Shown one piece after another: positions 52,942 through 63,827 of a stretch of 64,000 nucleotides of DNA (positions within the stretch are counted from its first letter, which is position 1; the number at the start of each line of letters is the position of its first letter). A program made the position numbers and the translations under genes. The stretch is from assembly GCF_014647215.1 (NCBI RefSeq), contig NZ_BMOT01000007.1, positions 124,001 through 188,000 on the forward strand. Direction: 5' to 3'. The notes beneath the pieces are model-generated. The model ran no database searches. It was not told where the DNA came from and saw only the letters and a program-made list of their open reading frames with translations. This DNA is from Shewanella aestuarii (lineage in GTDB: Bacteria > Pseudomonadota > Gammaproteobacteria > Enterobacterales > Shewanellaceae).

Positions 52942-54009
52942 CTAGCGAGTAGCCGTTTTCGATTTAAAGGTTCTTCTATAAAAAGTAACCGTACTGAATA
53001 ATAAAATAAATATCGCCACAATTGAGATTGAGGTAATTAATACCACATAGCTTAGGGGCATATTTAGTGCATCATGGAGGGGCCTAACAAAACTGGCTAT
53101 TCTTCCTGATAATGCACGGTCACTGTGCTTTAACGCTGATTGTATTTCACCTGTGTTGTAGTTAATGGTGATATTGTCTGCCTGTCTTAGCCACACATCG
53201 CTGTGGCTATCAAAGCGAATGCTATAGATCAAATCTGTGGGTTGGATGTTTTCGTCTGTCGAGATCCTAGGCTTATTAACCGACACCAGTATGGCCTGTG
53301 GCCATAAATTTTGTGCAGTTTCGAGTTGGCTGAGCCAGTCATTTGGCCTAGCGCTTGAGTAGTTTACGGTTTCTTCTGTTTGGTGTTGTAAATAGTCGGT
53401 CCAAAGTCCTTTATAGGTAATCAAAAAGCCACTAATACATAAGATAAATAATGGTACAGAGATAAATAAACCTAATTGAATATGGCTTTTTAGCAAACTG
53501 CTTGAGCGCGTATCAGTTGGAATACTGTGCTTTAATCTAAAAGCTTTACGTACTCGCCACCATAAGTATATGCCGACTAATGTAATTAAGCCGCCAGCCA
53601 AAGAGGCCCATGCGTTGGTATATTTACCCACATCGTCCAATAAAAAATTGCGGTGCAACCAAAACATCGTGCTGTAGAGTGCGATATTATGGTTAGCATG
53701 TATCGCTAGCTCATTCAGTTGAGTGTCTAATACGATAGATTTACCACGTGTGGCCGCTTCAATATATGGGCTGTATTCAGTTGGAAAACGCACTGAGCTC
53801 ATTTGTGGGTAGCGTTCAAATATGCTGTGCAATATGTGTGCTTTTTCAGCTGTATTGAGTGCGACAAAGGTTTGTCCGTGATCCTCAATACGTTTAAGTA
53901 TGTCCATGCCACCCAGATAGACCCCAGTTGTCAGCACAATAAGCATGGTAATGCTGATAAAAAAACCTACCCAGTTATGAAACCATTTTAAAGCCGGTAC
54001 TACTTTCAT
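52942..54009 (-). CDS. PepSY-domain membrane protein, likely Fur-regulated
   Basis: A 355-residue protein with four membrane helices (about 12-34, 128-150, 178-200 and 320-345) and two PepSY-type periplasmic parts (about 45-115 and 215-315). Conserved His residues are present in WFHNWVGFF, WLHRNFLLDD, SHIQLGLF and RPLHDALNMP, as in siderophore/iron-reductase PepSY proteins. A 17-of-19 match to the Fur box lies 95 bases upstream. Induction under iron limitation and a role in reductive iron release from a siderophore are therefore likely, though inferred. It is convergent with the pilin gene. Confidence 0.85.
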   Translation of the reverse strand: MKVVPALKWFHNWVGFFISITMLIVLTTGVYLGGMDILKRIEDHGQTFVALNTAEKAHILHSIFERYPQMSSVRFPTEYSPYIEAATRGKSIVLDTQLNELAIHANHNIALYSTMFWLHRNFLLDDVGKYTNAWASLAGGLITLVGIYLWWRVRKAFRLKHSIPTDTRSSSLLKSHIQLGLFISVPLFILCISGFLITYKGLWTDYLQHQTEETVNYSSARPNDWLSQLETAQNLWPQAILVSVNKPRISTDENIQPTDLIYSIRFDSHSDVWLRQADNITINYNTGEIQSALKHSDRALSGRIASFVRPLHDALNMPLSYVVLITSISIVAIFILLFSTVTFYRRTFKSKTATR

Positions 54010-54658
54010 GTTTTACTTTCTCAAAGTGTTAAAGTGCGCTGGTTGCTCAACGCATGATATTGCTCAACAAAAAGGCAATATTGGTATACATTAATGTCAT
54101 TTCGAGAATGATAATCAATATCATTTTGTTCATCAATTAAAGAAGTGTAAAGATGGCAATAAAGGTGAGTAGTTTGGCAGTGAATATCTTGATAAGGGTG
54201 CTAATAAGGATATGACATTAGTGCGTTAGCTTGGTTTTTCAAACAAAGCTTTAAGCCTGAATTAATAAGGTGCTACTAATATTGCTTGGCGCTGAGCGGG
54301 TTCACCAGTTAGTTATTTTCCGAGTGTTTTCGTTGGCAAACCGGGGAGCTGTCAGTGGGCAATAGATAATTAAGCTATTAAACAACTATATAAAGCTATT
54401 TCAGATGCCGTACGCCTCTCTGGTAAGTATTTTGCTAATTTAGCACTAACTCATTCACTTTTAATATTTGCGCGTCATGCTTTTCACATCTACGCTTATA
54501 CTTCGCTGCTGTTTTAAACAGCGTGTGCAGTATTGTTGGCTAGGTCATCACAGATAAAATGGTGATGACATAAAAAGTGTCAATTAATACCGCAGTTTAA
54601 TATTGAATGGATTTCTCTACCTTAATCAAGCATCACGGATGAACTTAAAGGTTATTAA
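54010..54658. other. Divergent gap between the PepSY and chemoreceptor genes
   Basis: A 649-base gap. It holds the Fur box at 54104-54122 and an AAAGG ribosome binding site for the chemoreceptor. The middle shows no gene, repeat or hairpin that I can support. Confidence 0.4.
54104..54122 (-). promoter_or_regulatory. Fur box
   Basis: GAGAATGATAATCAATATC matches the classic 19-base Fur consensus GATAATGATAATCATTATC at 17 of 19 positions. It is 95 bases before the PepSY gene start, where it would block the promoter when iron is plentiful. Confidence 0.8.
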
Positions 54659-56638
54659 ATGAAACTTAAACAAAAACTCTTGTTGGCATTTTTGTCAATC
54701 GGCTTGATCCCAGCATGTATTATCAGCATCAGCGTACTATTTATCAGCAGTCAAACATTAACCCAGCAAGCTTTTAACCAGCTAGATTCAATTAAGTACA
54801 TCAAAAAAGAACAAATAGAGTCTTACTTTGCTGAACGGCAAGGGGATTTAAATTTACTGCAATATACCCTTTCTAAGCGTTTAAATTTTAATAATGAGAG
54901 GGATCTTAGTGATAGCGCTGAATTGCAACATGATTATTTCGAACATTTTGTATCGGCATATCAATATTACGATTTATTTGTTATTAGTCCTACGGGCAAT
55001 ATTTTATATACGGTTGCTAAAGAATCTGATTATCAAACTAATTTAAATAACGGCACTTATAGAGACTCTAACTTGGGTGAGTTATTTCGGCACACTATGA
55101 GTCAACAGAGTTACCAACTCACCGATTTTGCTCCCTACGCGCCCAGTAACCATGAACCTGCCGCCTTTATCGCGCAGCCAATTATTGAAGATAATCAAGT
55201 GAAAGCCGTGATTGCGTTACAGCTTTCCCTTGAGTCAATAAACGAAATCATGCAGTTACGTGCAGGTATGGGGGATACTGGTGAAAGTTATCTTGTGGGG
55301 CCTGATTTACGGATGCGTTCAGACTCCTTTCTTGATCCTACAGGGCATTCAGTGAAAGCCAGTTTTAGTGGTAATGTCAAAAATAATGGCGTGGACACGG
55401 CGGCAGCCCATGCTGCTTTGAAAGGTATATCAGACACGCAAATCATCACTGATTACAATGGCAATCCGGTACTGTCCTCGTACGCTCAAATTAAAATAAA
55501 TGACTTGTACTGGGCTTTATTGGTTGAAATCGATGAGGCGGAAGCTATGGCCGCGGTACATCATTTACGTTGGATTATTTTACTTATTTCAGTGGTTGCT
55601 GTGATTGGTATTTTGATGACTACATATGTGATCACTCAATCAATTTTACGTCCTTTAGGCGGCGAGCCCAAGACGATGCAAGTGATCACCGAGCGCATTG
55701 CTAGTGGTGATCTTACAGTTAACTTTGAATCTAACGTTAAGTTAATTGGTGTATATGGCGCCATGCGGACTATGTCGACTTATTTAAAACAAATTATCGG
55801 CAGTATCGTTGATGCCACATCCCAATTATCCGCTACAGCAGAGCAAACTAGCTCAACTAGCCATCAATCAAATATCAGTTTACAAGAGCAACAAGCAAAT
55901 ATTCATAATGTGTCGGTAGCCATGCAGGAAATGGCAACTACGATTGCCGATGTGGCTATGAATGCTAGAAACGTAGCGGATTCAACCAGTCATGTATCGG
56001 ACATTTCAGAGGCCGCCACTACCAGTATCCAGCAAACTATTACCGTTATTGCATCCTTAAGTGATGAAGTCTCTAGGGCCACAAATGTGGTTCAAGAAAT
56101 TGCTAATCAAAGTCAAAGTATTGGATCTGTGTTAGAGGTGATTCGTTCGATAGCCGAACAAACCAATTTACTGGCGTTAAATGCCGCTATTGAAGCCGCC
56201 AGAGCCGGAGAGCAAGGCCGTGGTTTTGCGGTAGTCGCCGATGAAGTTCGACAATTGGCGTCGAAAACCCAGAACTCGACTGCCGATATTGAGTTGATGA
56301 TCCAAACCCTGCAAACCAAAACTAATCATGCGGTCACAGTGATGCAACACAGTGCAGAACATGCTTTAGATACGGTAGATAAAGCTCGCCATACTCAAAA
56401 TTCATTTAAAGAAACGACTACGGAAATTGAACGAATCGCCTTAAATGCGCAGCAAATTGCTGCCGCAGCCGTGCAGCAAGCCGATGCTGCCGAAGAAATA
56501 AATCAATGCTTAGTGACCATTAATGATGTCGGCAGACAAAATGCCGAAGGGGCACAGCAAATTTCAGAGGCCAGTGCCGATTTAAGTCATTTAGTCAGAC
56601 AGTTAAATGGCATTACGTTGAAGTTTAAACTGCAATAA
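54659..56638 (+). CDS. Methyl-accepting chemotaxis protein, dCache-type sensor
   Basis: A 659-residue chemoreceptor. A helix at about 8-30, a periplasmic double-Cache-like domain (about 35-295, with [29 protein letters not shown] and [11 protein letters not shown]) and a second helix (about 302-325) are followed by HAMP ([11 protein letters not shown] onward). The signalling domain has the invariant tip [20 protein letters not shown] (about 500-519). No ligand can be named; double Cache domains usually bind amino acids or carboxylates directly. It is monocistronic. Confidence 0.93.
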   Translation: MKLKQKLLLAFLSIGLIPACIISISVLFISSQTLTQQAFNQLDSIKYIKKEQIESYFAERQGDLNLLQYTLSKRLNFNNERDLSDSAELQHDYFEHFVSAYQYYDLFVISPTGNILYTVAKESDYQTNLNNGTYRDSNLGELFRHTMSQQSYQLTDFAPYAPSNHEPAAFIAQPIIEDNQVKAVIALQLSLESINEIMQLRAGMGDTGESYLVGPDLRMRSDSFLDPTGHSVKASFSGNVKNNGVDTAAAHAALKGISDTQIITDYNGNPVLSSYAQIKINDLYWALLVEIDEAEAMAAVHHLRWIILLISVVAVIGILMTTYVITQSILRPLGGEPKTMQVITERIASGDLTVNFESNVKLIGVYGAMRTMSTYLKQIIGSIVDATSQLSATAEQTSSTSHQSNISLQEQQANIHNVSVAMQEMATTIADVAMNARNVADSTSHVSDISEAATTSIQQTITVIASLSDEVSRATNVVQEIANQSQSIGSVLEVIRSIAEQTNLLALNAAIEAARAGEQGRGFAVVADEVRQLASKTQNSTADIELMIQTLQTKTNHAVTVMQHSAEHALDTVDKARHTQNSFKETTTEIERIALNAQQIAAAAVQQADAAEEINQCLVTINDVGRQNAEGAQQISEASADLSHLVRQLNGITLKFKLQ

Positions 56639-56739
56639 TATTCACACTCCACACTCTTCTCATAGAGGGGTGTAGAACCCTAATTATTCAGGCTCACGCT
56701 GGTAATGGTTAAGGAGTAGGGTAGTTTGCACATATCAAT

Positions 56740-58227
56740 TTATTGGCTATTTTTTGTGTTTATGACTTCTGAAATAACGCGTTTTCGATTAACTTTAAGG
56801 CCATCCATTGTGATATTTGGCCAAGCATAAAAATGTCGTGGGCGCTTAAAACTAGCCAGTTGTTGGATCACCAATTGGGTTAGTTGATGTTCAATATTTA
56901 CGGGTAGCTCTGCCTGTTTATATTCAATAATGGCCGCAGGCAATAATCCAAATATGTTATCGGCAAGGCCAAAGACTAAGGCTTTACTGACCAAAGGATG
57001 TTTCAGTAATACGGATTCAATTTCTTCTGGTTGGATATTCTCGCCGCCACAAATAAACATATTATCAACACGGCCGAGTAATATGAGTTGGCCTTTTTCA
57101 TTGAATTGACCGCGATCCTGTGTACAAAACCAACCTTGATCATCTATGGGTAAATCCAACTGATATTGTTGCTGAGCATTGATATTCAAATAGCCTTGAA
57201 ACAAACATTCGCCTTTTACCCAGATAACATCATCAACTAACTTTAATTGTCGATTAGGCAAAGGACGACCAAGATGATGCTGCAAGTTGGCTTTTGCTGT
57301 GGTGATTTGCGAACTCATTTCTGTCATGCCATAGCTTGTGTAAGTGTTCACCTTTTTTTGAGCCAGCGCCTCAATTAATCCAGCTTCAATCACACCACCA
57401 CCAAGTAATAAGGCTTTTAAAGCGCTTAATGCCTGTGGCGCTTGCTGTAGAATTTGTAGCGCTTGTGTTGGCACCATAGACACATGGGTAATTGCTTCAT
57501 CTTTAAGTTGTTGAGCTAATGTCATCTGGTTTGATTTGATCACAATAGCTGCCGCGGCAAGCGCACAACGATTAACTATGGCCAGCCCGCCAATATGAAA
57601 CAAGGGTAAGGATAATAACCAACGGTCGTTATGTTGCAGTGGGATATAGCGGCTTGAGCCCTGAGCACTGGCAATATGATTGATTAAGGCATGCACGGCC
57701 GCTTTGGGTGTGCCGCTTGAGCCTGATGTCAAAATGATATTAACCGGTTTGTGCGGGTTTACTTTTTGCGCGGCACAAACCCGCTGACTTTTGTCGAGTT
57801 GACGATTAGCTGTTACCTTGTGCGCTAAATCAATTAATCCAGGGCGGAACTCTCGCGACACAATTTCACTAGGTTGCCAAATAAAATGGATTTGAAAACG
57901 CTTAATAAGTTGCTCAATTTGGCTATCGGAAAAGCGGCCATTGATGGGAAAAAATATGGCACCAATTTCAACGCATGCCCAGTAAAGAGTCATGATGGCA
58001 AAGGTTTGCTGGGCTAAGTTGTGATTTGAGGTTGTCGTGGCGCTAACAGATGTTGGGATCACCGCCGCAATAATAACACCTGGCGTAACCCCTTGTTGTT
58101 GCAAGTTTTCTGACAGCGCAGAAATTTGTGCCGCCCAGCTTGCGTAAGTTATCAACTTACCTTCAAGTAACACCGCGGTATTATTGGGTGATTGCAGTGC
58201 AGTTTGTTGCACTGGTGATAACATCAT
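56740..58227 (-). CDS. menE: o-Succinylbenzoate-CoA ligase MenE
   Basis: A 495-residue acyl-CoA synthetase that activates o-succinylbenzoate for menaquinone synthesis. The ANL-family motifs are present: P-loop LTSGSSGTPKAAVH (about 170), TSYGMTEMSSQ (A5), QDRGQFNEKGQL (A7), LGRVDNMFICGGENIQPEE (A8) and the catalytic Lys near the C-terminus (GLKVNRK). It lies 8 bases downstream of menC and is the last gene of the men operon. Confidence 0.93.
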   Translation of the reverse strand: MMLSPVQQTALQSPNNTAVLLEGKLITYASWAAQISALSENLQQQGVTPGVIIAAVIPTSVSATTTSNHNLAQQTFAIMTLYWACVEIGAIFFPINGRFSDSQIEQLIKRFQIHFIWQPSEIVSREFRPGLIDLAHKVTANRQLDKSQRVCAAQKVNPHKPVNIILTSGSSGTPKAAVHALINHIASAQGSSRYIPLQHNDRWLLSLPLFHIGGLAIVNRCALAAAAIVIKSNQMTLAQQLKDEAITHVSMVPTQALQILQQAPQALSALKALLLGGGVIEAGLIEALAQKKVNTYTSYGMTEMSSQITTAKANLQHHLGRPLPNRQLKLVDDVIWVKGECLFQGYLNINAQQQYQLDLPIDDQGWFCTQDRGQFNEKGQLILLGRVDNMFICGGENIQPEEIESVLLKHPLVSKALVFGLADNIFGLLPAAIIEYKQAELPVNIEHQLTQLVIQQLASFKRPRHFYAWPNITMDGLKVNRKRVISEVINTKNSQ

Positions 58228-58235
58228 AATGCTGC

Positions 58236-59261
58236 CTAGTCTTTAATCAGTTTGAGCTTATTAAGGGTTAACTGGCCATTTTCATCTAACAAACGCTGGC
58301 TAAATGCACTTAAGGTATCAAGCCCAGGAGGGTTATCTGGGGTGAGTGCTTGGCTGATAAACGCTAGATCAGTAATGCCTACATCTGATTCCAAACTTGA
58401 GCTTAAAATACAACGCACGCCTTGATGATCGGCAAGGCTGACAATTTCTTGCATCTTAGTTAATGAACCAAGCAGCATAGGTTTTAAAATGAATGCACCG
58501 ATACCTGGTTGGTTTTGTAAGAGTTTTTCGAAGTCTAAATCAGCGGTGAGCAAAAATTCATCGAGGGCGTATTTAATCCCAATTTGCTTATATAATTCAA
58601 TGTTATCGCTAGGTTGGAGACAGGGCTCTTCAACGTACTCAATTTGTTTTTTAGGTAAGCAGGCTAAAAAGTCGACCGCTTGATTGAGGGTAAACCCACG
58701 ATTGGCATCTAGTCTTAGGGTTAAACTTGGTTTACGCGCCAACACTTGATGTACAAAAGCGATTTCGCTGTCCATATCTGTTTGGGCTACTTTGATTTTT
58801 ACACTGTGAATATTGGCTAAATCGGCCAATTTATTATCAATCGCTGTGGCAGATAAGCCATGGTAAAGCAGGGGGATATTAGCCTGTGTTTTTACTCTAG
58901 CTGGAAATTGTTGTAGGCATTTGGCAAGCAACACACTTAGACCAAATTGAACCGACGGGTAAGCACTGTTAGCGACCGCGGAATTGAGTTCATTCACTTC
59001 CTCGCCAATTAATGTGCTCTGTAATTGAGTGAGCTCAACCATAACCTGTTCAATGGTTTCATGGCTAAATCCTTGCAATGGCAAGCCTTCAATATCAATA
59101 CCTGCTAAGGGTGATATTTCAGCAAAAGCCTGTTGGCCGTTATCTAAAACCACATTCACAATAAAGCCAACACGATGATCAATCCGCTGCTTAGCAACGG
59201 GTAATGGCGTATTTAAATCAATTTGATATTGGTAAAGTTCAAGCGATGTGATGTTAGGCAT
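58236..59261 (-). CDS. menC: o-Succinylbenzoate synthase MenC
   Basis: A 341-residue enolase-superfamily enzyme that dehydrates SHCHC to o-succinylbenzoate. It has the KxK catalytic pair in SVKIKVAQ, metal ligands in RLDANRGF (Asp), YVEEPC (Glu) and ALDEFL (Asp), and the second Lys in FILKPMLLG. The barrel is preceded by the capping domain with FAEISPLAG. It lies 9 bases after menH and 8 before menE on one operon. Confidence 0.93.
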   Translation of the reverse strand: MPNITSLELYQYQIDLNTPLPVAKQRIDHRVGFIVNVVLDNGQQAFAEISPLAGIDIEGLPLQGFSHETIEQVMVELTQLQSTLIGEEVNELNSAVANSAYPSVQFGLSVLLAKCLQQFPARVKTQANIPLLYHGLSATAIDNKLADLANIHSVKIKVAQTDMDSEIAFVHQVLARKPSLTLRLDANRGFTLNQAVDFLACLPKKQIEYVEEPCLQPSDNIELYKQIGIKYALDEFLLTADLDFEKLLQNQPGIGAFILKPMLLGSLTKMQEIVSLADHQGVRCILSSSLESDVGITDLAFISQALTPDNPPGLDTLSAFSQRLLDENGQLTLNKLKLIKD

Positions 59262-59270
59262 AGGGCACTC

Positions 59271-60065
59271 TTATTGTATGGGGTCATCGCGAAGTATTGA
59301 TAGTAACGTATTACTGAAAATATATGGCTGCATTGAATGAATATTGTGACCAACGCCTGTAATGATGACTAACTTTAGCAAAGAGGCAGAGTGAAGCGCT
59401 TGCTGCCAATCTTTGGCTAACTGCTGAAATTTGTTATCTTGTTCACCTGTGATGAACACACTTTGACACGATAGTTTATTTAGCACATTGCGACAGTCGT
59501 GCTGCAAGCTTAACGAAGTGGCCCGATAGCATGCGTGCAAGTTTTTTGGATGATTACTAAAGCGTTTGCTGATTAAAAATTGCCGTTGCGAATGACTGAG
59601 ATCGCTAAAAACCGTTTGTTGATACCATAGTTGCAAAAATTGCTCAAAAGGCTGACTGAGCAACTTATCAGCCCAGTTGTTATCATTAATCGCCCTTTGA
59701 TATTTTTCATCATCACTAAGTAAGCCCGGGTGAGCAGACTCTAAGGTTAAACTTAATAATGCTTGTGGCTGTATGCTGGCAATATGCAGCGCAATACGAC
59801 CACCTAATGAGTAACCCACCAGGTGAAACCTGCTATAGCCTAAATTATTAACCGTTTGAATAATATGCTCAGCAGCGCTGAATAAACCTGGATGAGGCAA
59901 AACCAATGCGTTATCGCCATGACCGGGTAAGTCGATACAGATGCAATGAAAATATTGGCTCATTGTGGCCATCATTGGCTGCCAATCTTCTTTTGCTCCC
60001 ATAAAACCATGCAATAACACCATGGCCGGTAATTGAGGATCACCGTATTGATTTACCCATGTCAT
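59271..60065 (-). CDS. menH: SHCHC synthase MenH
   Basis: A protein of 264 residues, an alpha/beta hydrolase that expels pyruvate from SEPHCHC in menaquinone synthesis. Signatures are VLLHGFMGAKEDW, CIDLPGHGDN, the nucleophile elbow VGYSLGGRIAL and the His in TGVGHNIHSM. ATG 60065 overlaps the menD stop (TGATG), which suggests coupled translation; an ATG six codons earlier (60083) would overlap menD by 19 bases and is also possible. Confidence 0.9.
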   Translation of the reverse strand: MTWVNQYGDPQLPAMVLLHGFMGAKEDWQPMMATMSQYFHCICIDLPGHGDNALVLPHPGLFSAAEHIIQTVNNLGYSRFHLVGYSLGGRIALHIASIQPQALLSLTLESAHPGLLSDDEKYQRAINDNNWADKLLSQPFEQFLQLWYQQTVFSDLSHSQRQFLISKRFSNHPKNLHACYRATSLSLQHDCRNVLNKLSCQSVFITGEQDNKFQQLAKDWQQALHSASLLKLVIITGVGHNIHSMQPYIFSNTLLSILRDDPIQ

Positions 60066-61804
60066 CAGTGTTGCTTCACCCATTGGCTAATTTGGGCAAT
60101 TTGATCGCTTGCTTGATTGGAGCTGACATTCACTTCAATTACACTGGCACAATCAAATTCAAAGGCTTCGGTATAGGCTTCAATAAAAGATTCTAAATCA
60201 TCGGCTTGACGGTAAGCTAAACCGAACATGGCCGCACCATAACCAAATTCAAAACCGTGAGATAAGCGGTAAAAATCTTGGCGCAATTGCTCGCTTGGCA
60301 CAGGTAATAGATTGAATATATTGCCACCGTCGTTATTTAAAATAACCAATACATAGGTTGAGGTGATTTGCTTTAACAGCGCCAACGAATTTAAATCATG
60401 TAAGCATGAAATATCGCCAATGATCATGGTCATTTTTTGTTGTTTATCTAGTGCAATACCAGCGCTGGTAGCAATCAGTCCATCAATGCCCGATGCGCCA
60501 CGATTGGTATATATATACGGCAACGCGGGGCCAATAGGAGCATACATATCGTACAAGCGGATAGGTAAGCTGTTGCCGATAAATAATACTTGTTCAGCGC
60601 TTTGTCGCTGCGCAATCCAGCGAATAACCTGTGCTTCACCAAATTGAGTTTGATCGATTTGCTGGCTAAATAATTCAGCTAAGGTTTCGTTGTGATTGAT
60701 TAACTCAAGCCCCCAATTGGCACTTGATGAGCGTGGCCAGCTCAGTTTGCAAAATGCGCTGACACTGGTTTGCCAAATTTGTTTACTTTGATGGCTGGGA
60801 TCTAATCGACTTGAGTGAGGTAATACTTGCCAATAGCTATGCCAAGCTTGATTTGCTAAATAGCTGATTAACCGTTTCGAAATAAAGCGTCCACCAAATA
60901 CCAACACGCGTTCGGCTTGTTCTAAAAGCTTAGTGGCTTTTGGGTTAAGCAGCAGTTGGTCAACATTACCAATGACACCTGAATGTTGTCTTAACTGTGA
61001 TTGCGCATCTGTCACAATCGGCCATGCGAGCTTTTGGGCTATTTCTACGATTAATTCTGGGTTGTCAGCAGGCGACAAGGTTCCCACCACAATGATGCCT
61101 TTGCCATGGGCGAAACGCTTCAAGGAGTCTTCACTCGGCAGTAAAGCGCCCATGCTTTGCTGATACTGACTAAAAGGTTTGTTATGAGTTAACCATTGGG
61201 TGAGTGGTTTTAAATATTGCTGTATGACCACAGAAGCATTTTTTGCTTGCCTAGTTAAGGCGCTTAGCTCACTGGGGTAAAACGGTTCACGGTACATGCA
61301 GTTGATATGAATTGGCTGACTATGTTGGCTAACCGCTTGATCTAACGTGGTGAGTAATGCGCTTGCTGGAAATGCTAGATCAGGTGTGGGTAAATTCACC
61401 TGTGCGGCATAATTGGCAAAAATGGCAGGTTGGATAATGGCCTGATTGGCACCGCACTCAATTAATTCACTTGGGCGATCCCCAGATAGCACAATAAGAG
61501 GAACATGGGTTAGCCATGCTTCAACAATCGCAGGATACAAATTAGCGACCGCAGTGCCAGAGGTGGTAATGATCGCTACCGGTGTATTACTGGATTTGGC
61601 TAAACCCAGTGCCATAAATCCTAAACCGCGCTCATCAAAATGAATGTGCCTGCGGATCGTATGCTGCGACGCTGCGGCTAAGGTTAATGGCGTTGAGCGC
61701 GAACCCGGTGCCATGCAGACGTGTTTAACCCCCAAACGGCTAAGTTCTTCGAGGATTATTTGCCCCCATAAAAGATTTAAATCGGCACTGGGCTGAGGTT
61801 GCAT
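60065..61804 (-). CDS. menD: SEPHCHC synthase MenD
   Basis: A 579-residue thiamine-diphosphate enzyme that joins isochorismate and 2-oxoglutarate, the first committed step of menaquinone synthesis. The TPP-enzyme pattern is clear: N-terminal [32 protein letters not shown] (around 95), RGASGIDG, and the TPP motif [10 protein letters not shown]...NNDGGNIF near 460-490. ATG 61804 was chosen over a TTG six codons upstream, with AGG before it. It is the first gene of menD-menH-menC-menE; menF and menB are not in the window. Menaquinone fits an anaerobically respiring Shewanella. Confidence 0.95.
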   Translation of the reverse strand: MQPQPSADLNLLWGQIILEELSRLGVKHVCMAPGSRSTPLTLAAASQHTIRRHIHFDERGLGFMALGLAKSSNTPVAIITTSGTAVANLYPAIVEAWLTHVPLIVLSGDRPSELIECGANQAIIQPAIFANYAAQVNLPTPDLAFPASALLTTLDQAVSQHSQPIHINCMYREPFYPSELSALTRQAKNASVVIQQYLKPLTQWLTHNKPFSQYQQSMGALLPSEDSLKRFAHGKGIIVVGTLSPADNPELIVEIAQKLAWPIVTDAQSQLRQHSGVIGNVDQLLLNPKATKLLEQAERVLVFGGRFISKRLISYLANQAWHSYWQVLPHSSRLDPSHQSKQIWQTSVSAFCKLSWPRSSSANWGLELINHNETLAELFSQQIDQTQFGEAQVIRWIAQRQSAEQVLFIGNSLPIRLYDMYAPIGPALPYIYTNRGASGIDGLIATSAGIALDKQQKMTMIIGDISCLHDLNSLALLKQITSTYVLVILNNDGGNIFNLLPVPSEQLRQDFYRLSHGFEFGYGAAMFGLAYRQADDLESFIEAYTEAFEFDCASVIEVNVSSNQASDQIAQISQWVKQH

Positions 61805-62227
61805 ATTAAGAATTACCTGCAAAAAAAAGTCTGTTTAAGTGTAACCGTTCACAATCGCTATATCTAAGATTTCGTACTCAATTGTAAATGATGCCTTAAA
61901 TATTTCATCAAAAACACTTAGTAAAAATCAGTAGGTTATATTTTTGTTGTGCTAATGTTATATATATGATTTATATAAAGCGAGATACCTAAACAATGTC
62001 AAACCCTTATATAAGAATATTCGCCATTAGGGCGGCTAAATCACGGTATTAATGAACTAAGTCCTGAGCGCATTAGAGAGCCGTTGCTATCTTTCTAACC
62101 TGCTTAAGATACACTATTAACTCACCCGAAAAAGTGAGTCAGTAAATCCATTTATACATAAGTGGAACATAATCTGAACTCATCCCTTATTAAAAGAGGA
62201 TATGGGTGGATCACAAGGAGAACACAT
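61805..62227. other. Divergent gap between menD and the HDOD gene
   Basis: A 423-base gap. ACTCAC (62120-62125) and GTGAGT (62134-62139) form a small hairpin in the leader of the HDOD gene. An AAGGAG motif lies about 8 bases before ATG 62228. A short open frame of 18 codons from 61996 lacks support. No other feature was recognised. Confidence 0.35.
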
Positions 62228-63058
62228 ATGCAGTCTGCGGCGTTATTAAAAAGAGTTGATGAGCTTCCTCGTTTACCTAAAGCTATCAGTGAATTACTCG
62301 AAGCGGTTAATAATGAAAATAGTTCGGTCAAAAGTATTTCATCGAAGGTCGCTCAAGACACCTTGATCAGTGCTCGTGTATTACGTTTAGCTAACTCAGC
62401 TCATTTTGGACGAAGCCGTGAAGTCGGCTCAATTGATGAGGCGGTTATTCGATTAGGAATGCAAACCCTACGAACCCTAGTGATCGCATCGGCCGTGGTT
62501 GGCGCGATCCCGAAAGTTGAAGGTGTTGATTTAGCTGACTTTTGGGGAACGACTTTCGAAATATCTTTATATGCGCAAGAGTTAGCAAAACGTTGTAATG
62601 TTCCTGCTGATGAAGCTTTCACCTGCGGTATTTTACATAATATTGGCGATTTACTCATTGCTACCGTTGAACCCAGTTTAGCGGCACAAATTCGTGCTGC
62701 GGCCGAGCAAGGTGGCGATACCCAAGATCTTGAAATGAAACTATTAGGGTTTGATTCACCTTCAGTGGGCGCGTTACTGGCCAAAAACTGGAAGTTTACT
62801 CCAACTTTGGTGGCTGGGATTGAATATCAACGCAACCCTAAAACCGCTGAACCGCAATCAAAATTAGCGATTTTGATGTATTTATCTCACCACATTTATA
62901 CTCACTGGGATGATGAGCGTGGTGAAGAGCCATTTACGGCCTGGCTAGCTGGATTGATTAACAATGCCGGAATCATCAAAATGGATATGTCGGGTTTAAC
63001 CGATAAGCTAGTAGAATTGCGCGGTAAAGGCATAGAAATAGGCAAACAATTAGCCTAG
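62228..63058 (+). CDS. HDOD-domain signalling protein
   Basis: A 276-residue cytoplasmic protein consisting largely of an HDOD domain: LPRLPKAISELLEAVN, SKVAQDTLISARVLRLANSA, AVIRLGMQTLRTLVIAS and AFTCGILHNIGDLLIA. HDOD proteins act in signalling, often next to chemotaxis or c-di-GMP systems, without known enzymatic activity. ATG 62228 was chosen for its strong AAGGAG; the open frame reaches back to 62162, where the extra residues look unlike the family. No partner lies beside it here. Confidence 0.88.
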   Translation: MQSAALLKRVDELPRLPKAISELLEAVNNENSSVKSISSKVAQDTLISARVLRLANSAHFGRSREVGSIDEAVIRLGMQTLRTLVIASAVVGAIPKVEGVDLADFWGTTFEISLYAQELAKRCNVPADEAFTCGILHNIGDLLIATVEPSLAAQIRAAAEQGGDTQDLEMKLLGFDSPSVGALLAKNWKFTPTLVAGIEYQRNPKTAEPQSKLAILMYLSHHIYTHWDDERGEEPFTAWLAGLINNAGIIKMDMSGLTDKLVELRGKGIEIGKQLA

Positions 63059-63392
63059 TAAACTAGAGCTTGTTGATTTTTGCAGGTTGGATTTTATTCG
63101 AGTTAAACGTGTAAATTGAGGCGAATGCGTAGATGCTTAGTTATCTGAGCCACTCCTCATTCACCAAGATGCATTCAACAAAGAGTAAAATGTTTTTAGC
63201 CGAACTCCTTAGGTATCGTTTGTTGGCCATGTTTACAGCGTTATCGACTTATTATGTAGAATAACTGCACTACAAAGACTCTGTTTTGTAAGGATTTATA
63301 ACGATATAAAGTAAAAATAAGTTTGCAAGATTAACAGGCCCGATAGTTAGTAAAAGCCAGTCACAATAAGATGACTGGCTTTTTTGTGTTAA
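63059..63392. other. Gap between the HDOD and Lrp/AsnC genes
   Basis: A 334-base gap between convergent genes. Apart from the terminator at 63352-63386, nothing was recognised. Confidence 0.4.
63352..63386. terminator. Intrinsic terminator between convergent HDOD and Lrp/AsnC genes
   Basis: GCCAGTCA (63356-63363) and TGACTGGC (63372-63379) form a perfect 8-bp stem, loop of 8 bases, with A4 on the left and T6-7 on the right. Confidence 0.9.
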
Positions 63393-63827
63393 TTAATCCG
63401 AGTTAAGGTTATTAATCCATTCGCTCATGACGACATGGGTTTTGATTTTGATGATGTCGGTTTGTGCATCAATATATTCACGAATTTCATGTAAGCGCTT
63501 CATTGAGTCGGCATGAACGTAAACCAATAAATCCATGTCACCTGTAATGCCTTGGCAGGTGATCACTTCAGGAATACTCTGAAATACATGCACTACATCG
63601 GCGCAGCGAGGGCATTTATGTTGTATTTCAAAATAGGCAGAGACTCCTTGTTTTTGTGATTCGCTTAATAATACTTGGTAACCACGGATCACTCCTGAGG
63701 TTTCCAGCTTTTTTATTCGCTCAGTAACGGCACTGCGTGACAAACTGACTCTATCTGCGATAGTCGAAATACTTTGGCGGGCATCTTGGCGCAACTCATT
63801 TATAATGGCTTTATCAAATTTATCCAT
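63393..63827 (-). CDS. Lrp/AsnC-family transcriptional regulator with CPRC motif
   Basis: A 144-residue regulator. The N-terminal winged helix starts MDKFDKAIINELRQDARQSI and contains DRVSLSRSAVTERIKKLE; the C-terminal RAM domain has the GITGDMDLLVYVHA ligand region. Between them lies HKCPRCADVVHVF, a CxxC pair that ordinary Lrp proteins lack. ATG 63827 was chosen because GGAG is five bases before it. Lrp/AsnC proteins usually sense amino acids and often control a divergent transporter or catabolic gene; the neighbouring gene begins beyond the window. Confidence 0.88.
   Translation of the reverse strand: MDKFDKAIINELRQDARQSISTIADRVSLSRSAVTERIKKLETSGVIRGYQVLLSESQKQGVSAYFEIQHKCPRCADVVHVFQSIPEVITCQGITGDMDLLVYVHADSMKRLHEIREYIDAQTDIIKIKTHVVMSEWINNLNSD

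Noticed and set aside
61996..62052. 18-codon open frame in the menD-HDOD gap
   Set aside because: It has no ribosome binding site and no recognisable features.
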